Below, piece after piece: positions 53,476-61,525 of a stretch of DNA of 61,525 bases. A program made the position numbers and the translations under genes. Position 1 is the first letter of the stretch. Every line of letters begins with the position of its first letter. A model generated the notes under the pieces. It was not told the DNA's origin, made no database searches, and worked only from the letters and a program-made list of their open reading frames with translations. Origin of the DNA: Salinisphaera japonica YTM-1. Its GTDB lineage: Bacteria > Pseudomonadota > Gammaproteobacteria > Nevskiales > Salinisphaeraceae. The DNA lies in contig NZ_AYKG01000013.1 of the NCBI RefSeq assembly GCF_003788585.1, positions 1 to 61,525 on the forward strand. The letters are read 5' to 3'.

Positions 53476-54797
53476 GCGGCGTCGTTGTCGCTGTTCTAGC
53501 CAGTTTTCTGGCCGGTTTTCTGGCCGGCTTTCTGGCCGGCTGTGCCCACGGCCCGGTCGGTGACGCCGCCCCGGCACCGCCGGGCCTGGCACAACCCCAA
53601 ACTGACAACACAACGTGGGCGCCCGTGGCCTGGCCGTCGCCGGGTTCCTCCGTCCGCAGGCCGGCCAACGATCCGTTTTATCGCCAGCCGGCCGATGTAC
53701 GCCTGGCCGGCCTGGCACCCGGCACGATCATCCGTTATCGCCCGATTTCTCCGCGCTCTTATCTTTTCGGGCATGTGCCGGCCCGAGCCTGGCAGTTCGT
53801 CTATCGCAGCCTGAACACGCACGCGGCCCCGGTGGCCGATGTGGGCACCCTGCTTGTCCCGAGCCCGGCGCGCCCGCGTCTTTTGTCTTATCAGGTCGCC
53901 TATGACGCGCTCAACCCGATTTGTAATCCGTCTCAGGAAATCCTCCGCGGCACGCTGATCGAGCAACGATTCATCTCGGCCGCACTCGCCGACGGCTGGC
54001 CGGTGGTACTGCCCGACCACGAAGGCCCGAACATGGCTTATCTGTCGGGGGCCCAGGCCGGCCATGCCGTGCTCGACGGTCTGCGTGCGGCCCAGACGCT
54101 GCTGGGGCGCGCGGATACGCCGATCGGCCTTTGGGGCTATTCCGGGGGCGGGTTCGCCACGCTCTGGGCAGCACAGATGGCCACCGACTATGCCCCGGAG
54201 CTGGCTGTTACCGGTATCGCGGCCGGTGGCGTGCCGGGTGATCTGGATGTCGTGGCCCGGCATCTCGACGGGCGCGCCTTTGCCGGCATTTATTTTCAAG
54301 CGTTCTTCGGCCTGGCCAATGCCTACCCGTCGATCGATCTGGACAAACTGCTCAACGAGCGGGGAGAAAACGTACGACAACGCCTGGCGCACAGCTGTCT
54401 TGGTCAACTGTTATCCGGTGTACGCGATCCGTTGTTATCGGGCTTGAGCTTTGCCTCATTTGCCGATTACAGCACCCGAGACGCGCCGCGCGACACGCCG
54501 GCCGTGCAGGCGGCGCTGGCGGCCAATCGCCTGGGCGAGGCGCCGCTGGCCGCCCCGCTGTATTACTACCACGGCCGGATTGATCCGATCATCGGGCGCG
54601 ATCAGGCACGCAAGATGCTCTTGCGCTACTGTCGGCGCGGCGTGTCGCTCACCTACGACTGGGCACTCGGCGAGCATATTCTGGCTGCGCTCACCCAGGC
54701 CGATGACGCACTGGCGTATCTCAACGCACAGGCCGATAGCCTAAAGGCGATCGCCGGCCCGGGCTGCAAGGATCTTGAAGGCGACGGTTCGGGTTAG
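53457..54797 (+). CDS. Secretory-lipase-family lipoprotein
   Basis: The 446-residue protein starts at ATG 53457, inside the end of the MFS gene. The signal holds three tandem FLAG copies (FLAGFLAGFLAGC, cysteine near residue 29 as lipobox). The alpha/beta-hydrolase domain has the nucleophile elbow LWGYSGGGFATLWAAQ (about residue 224), YYYHGRIDPIIG for the acid residue and ALGEHILA for the histidine, as in the LIP secretory lipases. It probably hydrolyses esters at the cell envelope. Co-expression with the MFS carrier under the LysR regulator is likely. Confidence 0.85.
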   Translation: MDYARLGGVVVAVLASFLAGFLAGFLAGCAHGPVGDAAPAPPGLAQPQTDNTTWAPVAWPSPGSSVRRPANDPFYRQPADVRLAGLAPGTIIRYRPISPRSYLFGHVPARAWQFVYRSLNTHAAPVADVGTLLVPSPARPRLLSYQVAYDALNPICNPSQEILRGTLIEQRFISAALADGWPVVLPDHEGPNMAYLSGAQAGHAVLDGLRAAQTLLGRADTPIGLWGYSGGGFATLWAAQMATDYAPELAVTGIAAGGVPGDLDVVARHLDGRAFAGIYFQAFFGLANAYPSIDLDKLLNERGENVRQRLAHSCLGQLLSGVRDPLLSGLSFASFADYSTRDAPRDTPAVQAALAANRLGEAPLAAPLYYYHGRIDPIIGRDQARKMLLRYCRRGVSLTYDWALGEHILAALTQADDALAYLNAQADSLKAIAGPGCKDLEGDGSG

Positions 54798-54804
54798 ACC
54801 GGGT

Positions 54805-55584
54805 TTAGCCAGCGGTCCAAGCCGTCTCGCGAACCTGCCCCGATCGATCGATTGACCACAGCCGGCCGTCGGGTAAGAGTTCGGCGAGCGTCAGCGCGCC
54901 GTCTGCCGTGAAGACACCGGTATCCAGCCAGCGACGGTTGGCCACGGCAAGCGGCGCGGCCAGGGGCGTATGGCCGTGAAAGATGACGTCGATGCCGGTC
55001 ACACGCGCCAGCGAGGTGTTTCGACGTGCGCCGGGCCGCCCCAGGGCCGATAACGTATGGCGCGACCAGAGCGCGGTGTCCTTGATTGGCGCCTCACCCA
55101 GGCGCGTGACGAAATCTGCCCAGTCGGCCATACCGATATCAGCATGCACGAGACCGACGCGCGCCCCGGTTTCGATCGTTATCGTCATCGCCAGCGGCAG
55201 GCTCGCAGCACGCTGGCGATGGGCGGTCAGTGCCTGCGTATCCAGCTGGCGCGACCAGGCGCCGCCATTACTCAGCCATAGCGCCTCGGCATTGGCGGGG
55301 GCATTGGCTGCATGGGCATCCAGCATCATCTGCTCGTGGTTGCCCCGGACCGCGAAACACCAGGGTGCATCGACAAGCTGCAGCGCAGCCGCGCTATCCG
55401 GCCCGCGATCGATCAGATCCCCCACGGAAAACAGACGATCCCGTGACCGGTCGAAGCCCACATGGGCGAGCAACCCCTCAAGCTGTCGAAGGTATCCGTG
55501 GATATCACCGACGATGAAATCACGCCCGTCATGGTTACACCCGTGGTGCTGAACGGTGTCGTCGTCGGTCACATCATTTCTCAA
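54805..55584 (-). CDS. PPP-family metallophosphatase (PrpA/ApaH-like)
   Basis: The 259-residue enzyme has all motifs of calcineurin-like phosphatases: FIVGDIHGYLRQLEGLL, LFSVGDLIDRGPDS, FAVRGNHEQMML and DVIFHGHTPLAAP. Relatives are PrpA/PphA Ser/Thr phosphatases and diadenosine-tetraphosphatases. No ATG precedes the GDIHG motif, so the start is the TTG at 55584 or GTG at 55572. The TTG lies one base from the TGA of the small zinc-ribbon gene upstream, so it is probably made by translational coupling. Confidence 0.87.
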   Translation of the reverse strand: MRNDVTDDDTVQHHGCNHDGRDFIVGDIHGYLRQLEGLLAHVGFDRSRDRLFSVGDLIDRGPDSAAALQLVDAPWCFAVRGNHEQMMLDAHAANAPANAEALWLSNGGAWSRQLDTQALTAHRQRAASLPLAMTITIETGARVGLVHADIGMADWADFVTRLGEAPIKDTALWSRHTLSALGRPGARRNTSLARVTGIDVIFHGHTPLAAPLAVANRRWLDTGVFTADGALTLAELLPDGRLWSIDRSGQVRETAWTAG

Positions 55585-55722
55585 TCAGGTACGCAAAGCC
55601 ACGAAGCGATGCCCGCAATCGATGCAATATCGAACGTTTGGGCGTCGAAACAAGCGTCGTATAACACCGCGTTTAAGCGGCGCTGTCCCGAAGCTCTGGC
55701 ATTTAGGACAGTTGTTATGCAT
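55585..55722 (-). CDS. 45-residue zinc-ribbon protein
   Basis: A small reading starts MHNNCPKCQSFGT and ends YCIDCGHRFVALRT. Two CxxC knuckles (residues 5-8 and 34-37) with a basic loop between (LKRGVIRRLFRRP) make a one-domain zinc ribbon. GGGGGA stands six bases before the ATG at 55722; an in-frame ATG at 55728 is an alternative. The stop is immediately followed by the TTG start of the PPP phosphatase gene. A nucleic-acid or partner-binding role is inferred only from the fold. Confidence 0.7.
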   Translation of the reverse strand: MHNNCPKCQSFGTAPLKRGVIRRLFRRPNVRYCIDCGHRFVALRT

Positions 55723-55923
55723 GTGCATTCCCCCGTTAGCACGCGTCCAACCGATCGCGCGGTGCGATCTTTCGTTTTTAATATCGTCAGTCGTCTTATC
55801 TTTTCATTTTCATATGAAGATTTTATAAATCGGCAAGCGCCGGCTCACGGGTCATCCGCGGCCGGTTGATCCACTCGGCTTATTCAGGACGCAACGATCA
55901 GCCCGGCACGGCCTTGGGCTGTT

Positions 55924-56997
55924 TCAGCGTATGGAGCCGCCCTCGGCGTTCGTGCTGCATTCGGCGAGCGCGCCGTCGGTGTCGCATCGGATCTTTTTCA
56001 GCAGATGCTGCATACGATGGCTGTACCAGGCGTCGTCCCACAGCTGCTGACGAATATCGCCCAGCATGCGGCGGTACTTGGTTTCGCGCTGGCCGTTGAT
56101 ATGAACCCAATACCGATCAGGGATCGTCCTGTCGGCTTTTTTTACCAGTCGAATCGCTCGATCCCAGCCTTCATCGACGGCGTAGCGTCTGGATGCCGCC
56201 GCGAAGTCTTCTGAAAAACGATCGCTTACGACCACCATCTGCAGCGACAGCATACCGAGCACAAAATCGGCCACACCGCCGCTATCGCCAAGCCCCTTGT
56301 AAAGCTCCAGCGGCTCGTAGGCGATGGCCGGCGCATACGCCATATCCACACTGTGGTTATTGAACATCGGCCCGAAACTGGCAATACTCGCCGGCACGGG
56401 CGACGCCCCGGCCACGTTGGCCACAACGCTGGCCTGCTTGTCGTAGCCGATGACGGCCACCTTCTTGCCGGCCGCGGCTTCCAGGCTGTCCAGAAAACCC
56501 TTGTCGCGTGAAAACAGATAGACCTTGCCCCCTGGCAAGACGCCGGCCACCGTATAGGGCCCTTCGCTCATCAAGTCAGCGGCCTTGTCGCTGGCCATGA
56601 CCCGAATCGCGGTATGTTGCTGGGCATAGGTCTGCAGGCCGCCCACCATGTCCAGGCTGCCGGCGAAATCGACGAACTGCTTGGTTCGTATACCGGTCAG
56701 CCCGGCCGCATCACAGCGTCGGGCGCGTAAATCCTTGGCCACGACGCCTTCATCGGTATAGGCGGATAGCTTGAAGTCCACCCCTTTCGAGCGCGCCCAG
56801 ATCAGATAATCCTGAAACTGCTGGGCGACCATGCCGTTGGCCCCGACCGGGTCGAACAGACACAGGGTGCGCTCGATCGGCGCCGCCGTGGCCGAGCCGG
56901 CGAGACCAGGCAGCACCTGGCCGGCCAACACCACGGCAAAAGCCATCGATCGCAGCGATCGATGGCTCCTTGCCTGCTTGAGAAAGCGGCTGGCCAC
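55924..56997 (-). CDS. AdeT-like putative solute-binding protein, second paralogue
   Basis: The 357-residue exported protein has a signal segment SMAFAVVLAGQVLPGLAG (cleavage near residue 38) and the family phrases LCLFDPVGANG, FAGSLDMVGGLQTYAQQHTA, GYDKQASVVANVAGASPV and ASFGPMFNNHSVDMAYAP. This is the AdeT1/2-type putative solute-binding family, sometimes labelled RND transporter. The start is a GTG seven bases after the stop of the first paralogue; an ATG at 56946 is also in frame. The C-terminal HLLKKIRCD...ECS pattern is shared by both copies. Confidence 0.85.
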   Translation of the reverse strand: MASRFLKQARSHRSLRSMAFAVVLAGQVLPGLAGSATAAPIERTLCLFDPVGANGMVAQQFQDYLIWARSKGVDFKLSAYTDEGVVAKDLRARRCDAAGLTGIRTKQFVDFAGSLDMVGGLQTYAQQHTAIRVMASDKAADLMSEGPYTVAGVLPGGKVYLFSRDKGFLDSLEAAAGKKVAVIGYDKQASVVANVAGASPVPASIASFGPMFNNHSVDMAYAPAIAYEPLELYKGLGDSGGVADFVLGMLSLQMVVVSDRFSEDFAAASRRYAVDEGWDRAIRLVKKADRTIPDRYWVHINGQRETKYRRMLGDIRQQLWDDAWYSHRMQHLLKKIRCDTDGALAECSTNAEGGSIR

Positions 56998-57003
56998 GGC
57001 GGT

Positions 57004-58014
57004 TTAGTTCACCGCCCCGCCTTCAGATTCCAGACTGCACTCGGCAAGCCCGGGCTGCGAGTCACAGCGGATCTTTTTCAGCAGATGCTGTGCACGATGG
57101 CTGTACCAGTTCTGGGCCCACAGCTTCTCGCGGACGTTACGAAACAGCTCGCGATATTTCTTGTCGCGCTGATCGTTGATATGCACCCAGTATTTGTCGG
57201 GCAGCTGATCCTCGGCGCCGGTCACACGTCGCAGGGTGGAGTCGAACATGTTGTTAAACACCCAGCTACGCGACTTCTGGCCGAAGCCGTCGGGAAAACG
57301 ATCCGCGTGGATCAGGATCTGACCGGACAGCATACCGAGCACGAAATCCGCGATGCCGCCGTTCTCGCCAAGCCCCTTGTAGAGTTCGAGCGCGTTGTAA
57401 GCGAAGGCCGGGGCATAGGCCAGATCCACACTGCCGTTATTGAACATCGGCCCGAACGATGCGATCGATGCACCCACCGGCGAGGCACCGGCCACGTTGG
57501 CCAGCGTCGAGGCCTGCTTGTCGTAGGACAACACGGCGACTTTCTTGCCCGCGATATTGTCGATGCTGTCGAGCAACTGCTTGTCACGCGAGAACAGGAA
57601 CGCCTTGCCCAGCGGCACGATACCCACGACTTCGTAGCCGTCGGACTTCATGTACTCGGCCGCCTTGGGGCTGGACATGACCTGGATCGCGGTGCGCTCC
57701 TGGTCATAGGTCTGCAGGCCGCCCGCCATATCCAGGCTGCCGGCGAATTTGACGTAATGGATGGCACGCACGCCGGTCATGGAGACCATGTCGCACTTGC
57801 CGGCCTTGAAGTCAGACGCCGCCACGGCCTCATCGGTATAGGCACGCGGCTCGAGCTTGTAGCCCCAGGCACGCGCCTGAACCAGATAATCCTGAAATGC
57901 CTGATAGATGAAGCCGTTGGCACCAATCGGGTCATAGACGCAGAACGTCCGCGATTCGGCCTGGGCCGCTGCCGGCTGTAGTGCCGCGCCAAGAAATTTC
58001 CGTTTGAATTGCAT
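57004..58014 (-). CDS. AdeT-like putative solute-binding protein, first paralogue
   Basis: The 336-residue protein from ATG 58014 has a strong GGAGGAT site six bases upstream. It shares with the next gene FCVYDPIGANG, FAGSLDMAGGLQTYDQERTA, SYDKQASTLANVAGASPV, ASFGPMFNNGSVDLAYAP and the YSHRAQHLLKKIRCD end. The signal is unusually short (MQFKRKFLGAALQPAAAQA), with a hydrophobic core of only about seven residues. Both genes form one operon and probably arose by tandem duplication. No membrane permease is next to them. Confidence 0.86.
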   Translation of the reverse strand: MQFKRKFLGAALQPAAAQAESRTFCVYDPIGANGFIYQAFQDYLVQARAWGYKLEPRAYTDEAVAASDFKAGKCDMVSMTGVRAIHYVKFAGSLDMAGGLQTYDQERTAIQVMSSPKAAEYMKSDGYEVVGIVPLGKAFLFSRDKQLLDSIDNIAGKKVAVLSYDKQASTLANVAGASPVGASIASFGPMFNNGSVDLAYAPAFAYNALELYKGLGENGGIADFVLGMLSGQILIHADRFPDGFGQKSRSWVFNNMFDSTLRRVTGAEDQLPDKYWVHINDQRDKKYRELFRNVREKLWAQNWYSHRAQHLLKKIRCDSQPGLAECSLESEGGAVN

Positions 58015-58251
58015 GCGATCCTCCAGATGCATCCCTAGAAAAAACACTCGACACCCGTGCTGGCACATCGAGCCGACAAGCTCTCGATTGAAAATATTTC
58101 TTTTCGGGCGCGTTGAATAGACCGACTTTCGTCAAAGACCGGCCCTGTGACGTGATTCATCCAACCGACATATTCAGCCGATACGCTCCTCGGCTTGCGC
58201 GGCGCGAGATGAGCGCGCCGAACAATCAAGCAACGGAGAGGAAGAATCAGG

Positions 58252-59937
58252 GTGGCGATGAGCAAGTGGGCGTGGGCAGGGCTGGTACTGACAGGCGTTC
58301 TCGTGGCCTCGGGCTGCAGTGACGACAAGAACGCCCTTGCCGAGGACATGAACGACAAGACCGAGGCGCCCGCAACGCCACAAAGAGCGCTTAGGATTAC
58401 CCAGGCCGGCCGCTATCAGGTCTCGCCGTTCGCTTTCGACGCGGGGGCTGCCGAGATCGTGGCCTATGATCCGCGCTTGATGCGCCTGTACGTGGTCAAT
58501 TCCAGCGCGCGGACGGTCGACGTACTCGATATTGCCGACCCCGATGCCATCACCCGCATCGGCCAGATCGATGCCAGTGCCGAAGGCGCCTCGGCCAACA
58601 GCGTGGCGGTCTCGGGCACGACGGTGGCCGTGGCCATCGAAGCCAAGACCAAGACCGCGCCCGGCAAGGTGGCGTTCTATAACGCCAGCGATTTCACCAA
58701 GCTGGGCGAAGCGACCGTTGGCGCCCTGCCGGATATGGTGACCTTCACCCCAAACGGCCGGCGCGTGCTGGTGGCCAACGAGGGCGAGCCGGCCGACGAC
58801 TACGCCACCGATCCCGAAGGCTCGGTCAGCGTGATCGATGTCTCGCGCGGTTTTCAGATGCCCGACGTGCGGAGCGCTGATTTCAGTGCCTACAACGACC
58901 ACGCTGAGGCTCTGCGCGAGCGCGGCGTGCGGATATTCGGGCCCCGCGCCAGCGTGGCCCAGGATCTGGAGCCTGAGTATATCGCCGTGGCCGCCGACGG
59001 CGAGACGGCCTATGTCTCGCTACAGGAAAACAACGCCATCGCCACCGTCGATATCGAAAACGCCCGCGTGACCGCGATCCATGCGCTGGGCGAGAAAGAC
59101 TTCAATCTGGCCGGCCAGGGCATCGATCCGTCCAACAGCGACGGCCTTAATATCCGCAAAGTGCCGGTATTCGGGCTCTACCAGCCCGATACCATCGCGG
59201 TGTTCACCGACGACGACACGCGCTACCTGCTCACCGCCAACGAAGGCGACGCCCGCGACTACGACGGTTTTTCCGAGGAGGCCGACGCCAAGGACGTAAC
59301 GCTTGACCCACAGGTCTTTCCGAATGCCGCGGCCCTGCAGGAAGACAGCGCGCTCGGCGATCTGAAGATCACGACCACGCTGGGTGATGCCGACAATGAC
59401 GGCGATTACGAGGCGCTCTATGCCTACGGGGCCCGCTCGTTCTCGATCCGGCGGGCGGCTGATGCCGCGCTGGTCTATGACTCGGCCGATGATTTCGAAC
59501 AGATCACCGGCCAGCGTTACGGCGACGGCTTCAACGCCGACAACACCAGCAACGACGGCGATGATCGCTCCGATAACAAGGGCCCCGAGCCCGAGGCCCT
59601 GGCCACCGGCGTGATCGATGGCCGGCGCTATGCCTTCATCGGGCTCGAACGCATGTCAGGGTTTATGGTCTATGACATCACCGCCGTGGAGGCGCCCGAA
59701 TTCGTGACCTATATCAACAATCGCGATCTGGACGTGGATCCCGAAAGCGGCCGGGCCGGCGACCTGGGCCCCGAATCCATCGTGTTCATCAGCGCCGACG
59801 ACTCGCCGATCGACGACCAGCCGCTGCTGGCCGTAGGTAACGAGGTCAGTGGTTCGACCACGCTGTATCGCCTGCATCTCATCGCGGCGAGCGCCGATAA
59901 CGATTCCATGCAAGACAGCATGGCCGACGACGGATAG
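58252..59937 (+). CDS. Choice-of-anchor I family lipoprotein (beta-propeller-like)
   Basis: The 561-residue protein has a lipoprotein signal (WAGLVLTGVLVASGC, cysteine near residue 22). The body is made of repeated beta-propeller-like blades (AEIVAYDPRLMRLYVVNSSA; GEPADDYATDPEGSVSVIDV; DTIAVFTDDDTRYLLTANEG) and the family end PEALATGVIDGRRYAFIGLE with GPESIVFIS. Related proteins are often annotated alkaline phosphatase-like or choice-of-anchor I. The activity is unproven. Start GTG 58252 or ATG 58258; a GAGAGGAAG site lies upstream. Confidence 0.88.
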   Translation: MAMSKWAWAGLVLTGVLVASGCSDDKNALAEDMNDKTEAPATPQRALRITQAGRYQVSPFAFDAGAAEIVAYDPRLMRLYVVNSSARTVDVLDIADPDAITRIGQIDASAEGASANSVAVSGTTVAVAIEAKTKTAPGKVAFYNASDFTKLGEATVGALPDMVTFTPNGRRVLVANEGEPADDYATDPEGSVSVIDVSRGFQMPDVRSADFSAYNDHAEALRERGVRIFGPRASVAQDLEPEYIAVAADGETAYVSLQENNAIATVDIENARVTAIHALGEKDFNLAGQGIDPSNSDGLNIRKVPVFGLYQPDTIAVFTDDDTRYLLTANEGDARDYDGFSEEADAKDVTLDPQVFPNAAALQEDSALGDLKITTTLGDADNDGDYEALYAYGARSFSIRRAADAALVYDSADDFEQITGQRYGDGFNADNTSNDGDDRSDNKGPEPEALATGVIDGRRYAFIGLERMSGFMVYDITAVEAPEFVTYINNRDLDVDPESGRAGDLGPESIVFISADDSPIDDQPLLAVGNEVSGSTTLYRLHLIAASADNDSMQDSMADDG

Positions 59938-59993
59938 ACACGGCACCGGCCACTGGCCAGACTGGCCGGGTCGCCCTGATATGTCCTGTCTTG

Positions 59994-61346
59994 ATGCCAT
60001 CTCTGTCTTTCACCCGATTGGCCACGGCCGCCCTGCTCGGGTTGGCCGCGAGTGGGCCGGCACTGGCCGCTCTGAACTGTGAGGCCGATGCACGCAGCCG
60101 CCCGGTCGAACACGCGCTGTGCCAACACCCCCAACTCGTGCGCCTGGATACGGCCATCGATCAACAGATGGCAGCGGCGTCCGATGCCAAGGCACGCAGC
60201 GGCGACGCGCTGATGCGCGACCAGGCCAACTGGCAATCACAAACCCTGTCGATCGCCTGGCAAACGATGGAAGCCGACAACAAAGCGCTGACAGCCCGGC
60301 TACTGCCACGCTATCGCCGACGGCTGGCCTATATCCAGGCGCTGGGAGATACCCCGCGCGGCCCGGCCGCGCGTATCGCCGACACGCTGGCACATACGGC
60401 CGGTGACGACGATATCGTCGACCGGCTCGCGGCCGGCGATGAGATACAGCCGGGCGAGACACACCGCTATGACAGCCCGGCCGCGGCATTGGACACGTTG
60501 CATCTCGATACGGCCACTGATGCCCGCGAGGCCTTGAGCGCGGCGTTTGCGCCGGGCCCGATTCGCCTGGCCTGGCTGGAGGGCCCCGGCATCGGTCTTC
60601 TGCTTCAAAGCCAGGGCACTGCCCATTGCCCGGTCATCGCGGCCTTCAAGCGAAATACCAAGAGTCGTCTGGTGCCCATGGCGAGCCCGCTGGCCACGGA
60701 ATCAGCGCGTCAGAAGGCCTGCGGGCAACAGATCGCTCTTTTCTCGATCGCCGGCATGCCCGCCCTGACGTTGATCGACAAGACAAGCGCCAACGAGATC
60801 GCGATCGATCTCTATACCCTGCACGGCGCCACCGGCTGGCAGGCCGGCCCGACGGTGATCGGGCGCTATGACCATACCCTGCAGGCTGGCGCGGTTCGTC
60901 ATCGCGACGATAGCAACGCCAGGTTCTGGCGCCGCCTGGCCTTGCCCGTCGCCAAGGCGTTTGATCGCCGGCCCGTGCCCGGTTTCAGCCGCTCGGCCCT
61001 GTCGCCGCGCAACAACGCACGGATAGAAACCGCACGCCGCGCGGTATTGGCCAACGCCGCGGACGATGGCCTGGCCGCAGCACCGTTAACCACCGACGAC
61101 GACAACACGCTCGGGCCCTTCAATCACTTCGGCAAAGCCGGCGTATTCTTTCCCATAGCCGCCCGTGGCAACTGGGTGCTGGGCCGGATCGGCCACGGGC
61201 GCCTGGGCTGGCGCGCCAGCGACGATTGGTTAATGGGCTTCTGGGGCCTGGATGCCGACGACCGATCGGTGCCGTTGGCCAGCCTCACGATCGAGCGCCA
61301 ACGCGGCGCCGCGCTCGGGCAAGCTGTCATCACGACGGCCGACTAG
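59994..61346 (+). CDS. Exported protein with LprI-like N-terminal domain
   Basis: The 450-residue protein has a signal peptide (MPSLSFTRLATAALLGLAAS, cleavage after ALA near residue 26). Next comes NCEADARSRPVEHALCQHPQ with LVRLDTAIDQQM, the cysteine/LD pattern of LprI/DUF1311 lysozyme-inhibitor-like domains. The remaining 330 residues are not recognised; they include a beta-rich end (VLGRIGHGRLGWRASDDWLM). It may share the transcript of the preceding lipoprotein (56-bp gap). Confidence 0.7.
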   Translation: MPSLSFTRLATAALLGLAASGPALAALNCEADARSRPVEHALCQHPQLVRLDTAIDQQMAAASDAKARSGDALMRDQANWQSQTLSIAWQTMEADNKALTARLLPRYRRRLAYIQALGDTPRGPAARIADTLAHTAGDDDIVDRLAAGDEIQPGETHRYDSPAAALDTLHLDTATDAREALSAAFAPGPIRLAWLEGPGIGLLLQSQGTAHCPVIAAFKRNTKSRLVPMASPLATESARQKACGQQIALFSIAGMPALTLIDKTSANEIAIDLYTLHGATGWQAGPTVIGRYDHTLQAGAVRHRDDSNARFWRRLALPVAKAFDRRPVPGFSRSALSPRNNARIETARRAVLANAADDGLAAAPLTTDDDNTLGPFNHFGKAGVFFPIAARGNWVLGRIGHGRLGWRASDDWLMGFWGLDADDRSVPLASLTIERQRGAALGQAVITTAD

Positions 61347-61371
61347 CCGGGCGGATGCCCGGCCAGAGCCG

Positions 61372-61525
61372 CGTGTCGTCTTAGGGGCTGTTGCCGTTTC
61401 GTACGAGCGCCGCGTTGGCGTCCGCAAATCGTGCCCTGCAAGGCGCGAGTGGCAGCGTCGTGGTGTGCCACGACCAAGACTCGCAACGCCGCAGGGCGCG
61501 ATTTGCGGCCCAACCCTTCGGGACA
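61372..61525. repeat. Start of a structured repeat running off the window
   Basis: TAGGGGCTGTTGCCGTTT near 61383 resembles the ends of the element at 2557-2651. Further on CCGCAAATCG-TGCCCTGC is repeated inverted as GCAGGGC-GCGATTTGCGG around a central GTGGTGTGCCAC, so the DNA can fold into a long hairpin. GCGTGTCGTC just before it also recalls the end of the 279-bp element. The right end is outside the window. Confidence 0.45.

Overview
The window looks like a chromosomal stretch from a GC-rich gammaproteobacterium. It opens on the classic gammaproteobacterial order tRNA-Thr(TGT), tRNA-Tyr, tRNA-Gly, tRNA-Thr(GGT), tuf (E. coli thrU-tyrU-glyT-thrT-tufB), all on the minus strand. Coding density is high, many starts are GTG or TTG, and many neighbouring genes overlap by ATGA. 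A BCCT-type betaine transporter and the general gene content suggest a marine or halophilic lineage, perhaps near Salinisphaera; that placement is inference.

Layout. 1-2514: tRNA-tuf operon carrying two unusual extras, an outer-membrane beta-barrel gene and two 181-bp repeats, each ending in the last 19 bp of tRNA-Tyr. 2656-8679: minus-strand block HAD phosphatase, M61 peptidase, acyl-CoA synthetase, PlsY, BirA. 8811-16381: murB, aidB and a MarR-TolC-EmrA-EmrB multidrug efflux operon. 16387-20414: hydrolases (MBL, Nudix), a gamma-glutamylcyclotransferase-like protein, an MFS carrier and exported MsrA. 20414-22841: a 279-bp MITE-like element, nitronate monooxygenase and a lower-GC islet with a Fic protein. 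22842-28909: BASS transporter, Maf, patatin, pyruvate kinase, a LacI-type regulator, a cupin and a small conserved protein. 28911-29965: non-coding array of four 250-bp repeats arranged head-to-head. 29973-35567: exported nucleoside hydrolase, SYLF lipoprotein and the de novo NAD operon nadB-nadC-nadA. 35627-42580: exported unknown protein behind an 18-bp perfect inverted repeat, MATE pump, lipoproteins, ring-cleavage dioxygenase, SthA. 42694-46996: DAHP synthase with a probable attenuator (aromatic-rich leader peptide plus terminator), MnmC and a zinc-ribbon membrane protein. 47199-61525: lipoproteins, DUF454 protein, second 279-bp element, BCCT transporter, LysR/MFS/lipase group, a phosphatase coupled to a 45-residue zinc-ribbon protein, tandem AdeT-like solute-binding paralogues, a choice-of-anchor I lipoprotein and an LprI-like exported protein.

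The most notable non-coding signals are the tRNA-Tyr-derived repeats, whose only differences fall in one hairpin and include a compensatory base-pair change; the DAHP-synthase attenuator; and several families of inverted or terminal-repeat elements. No CRISPR array, rRNA, prophage or transposase gene was seen.
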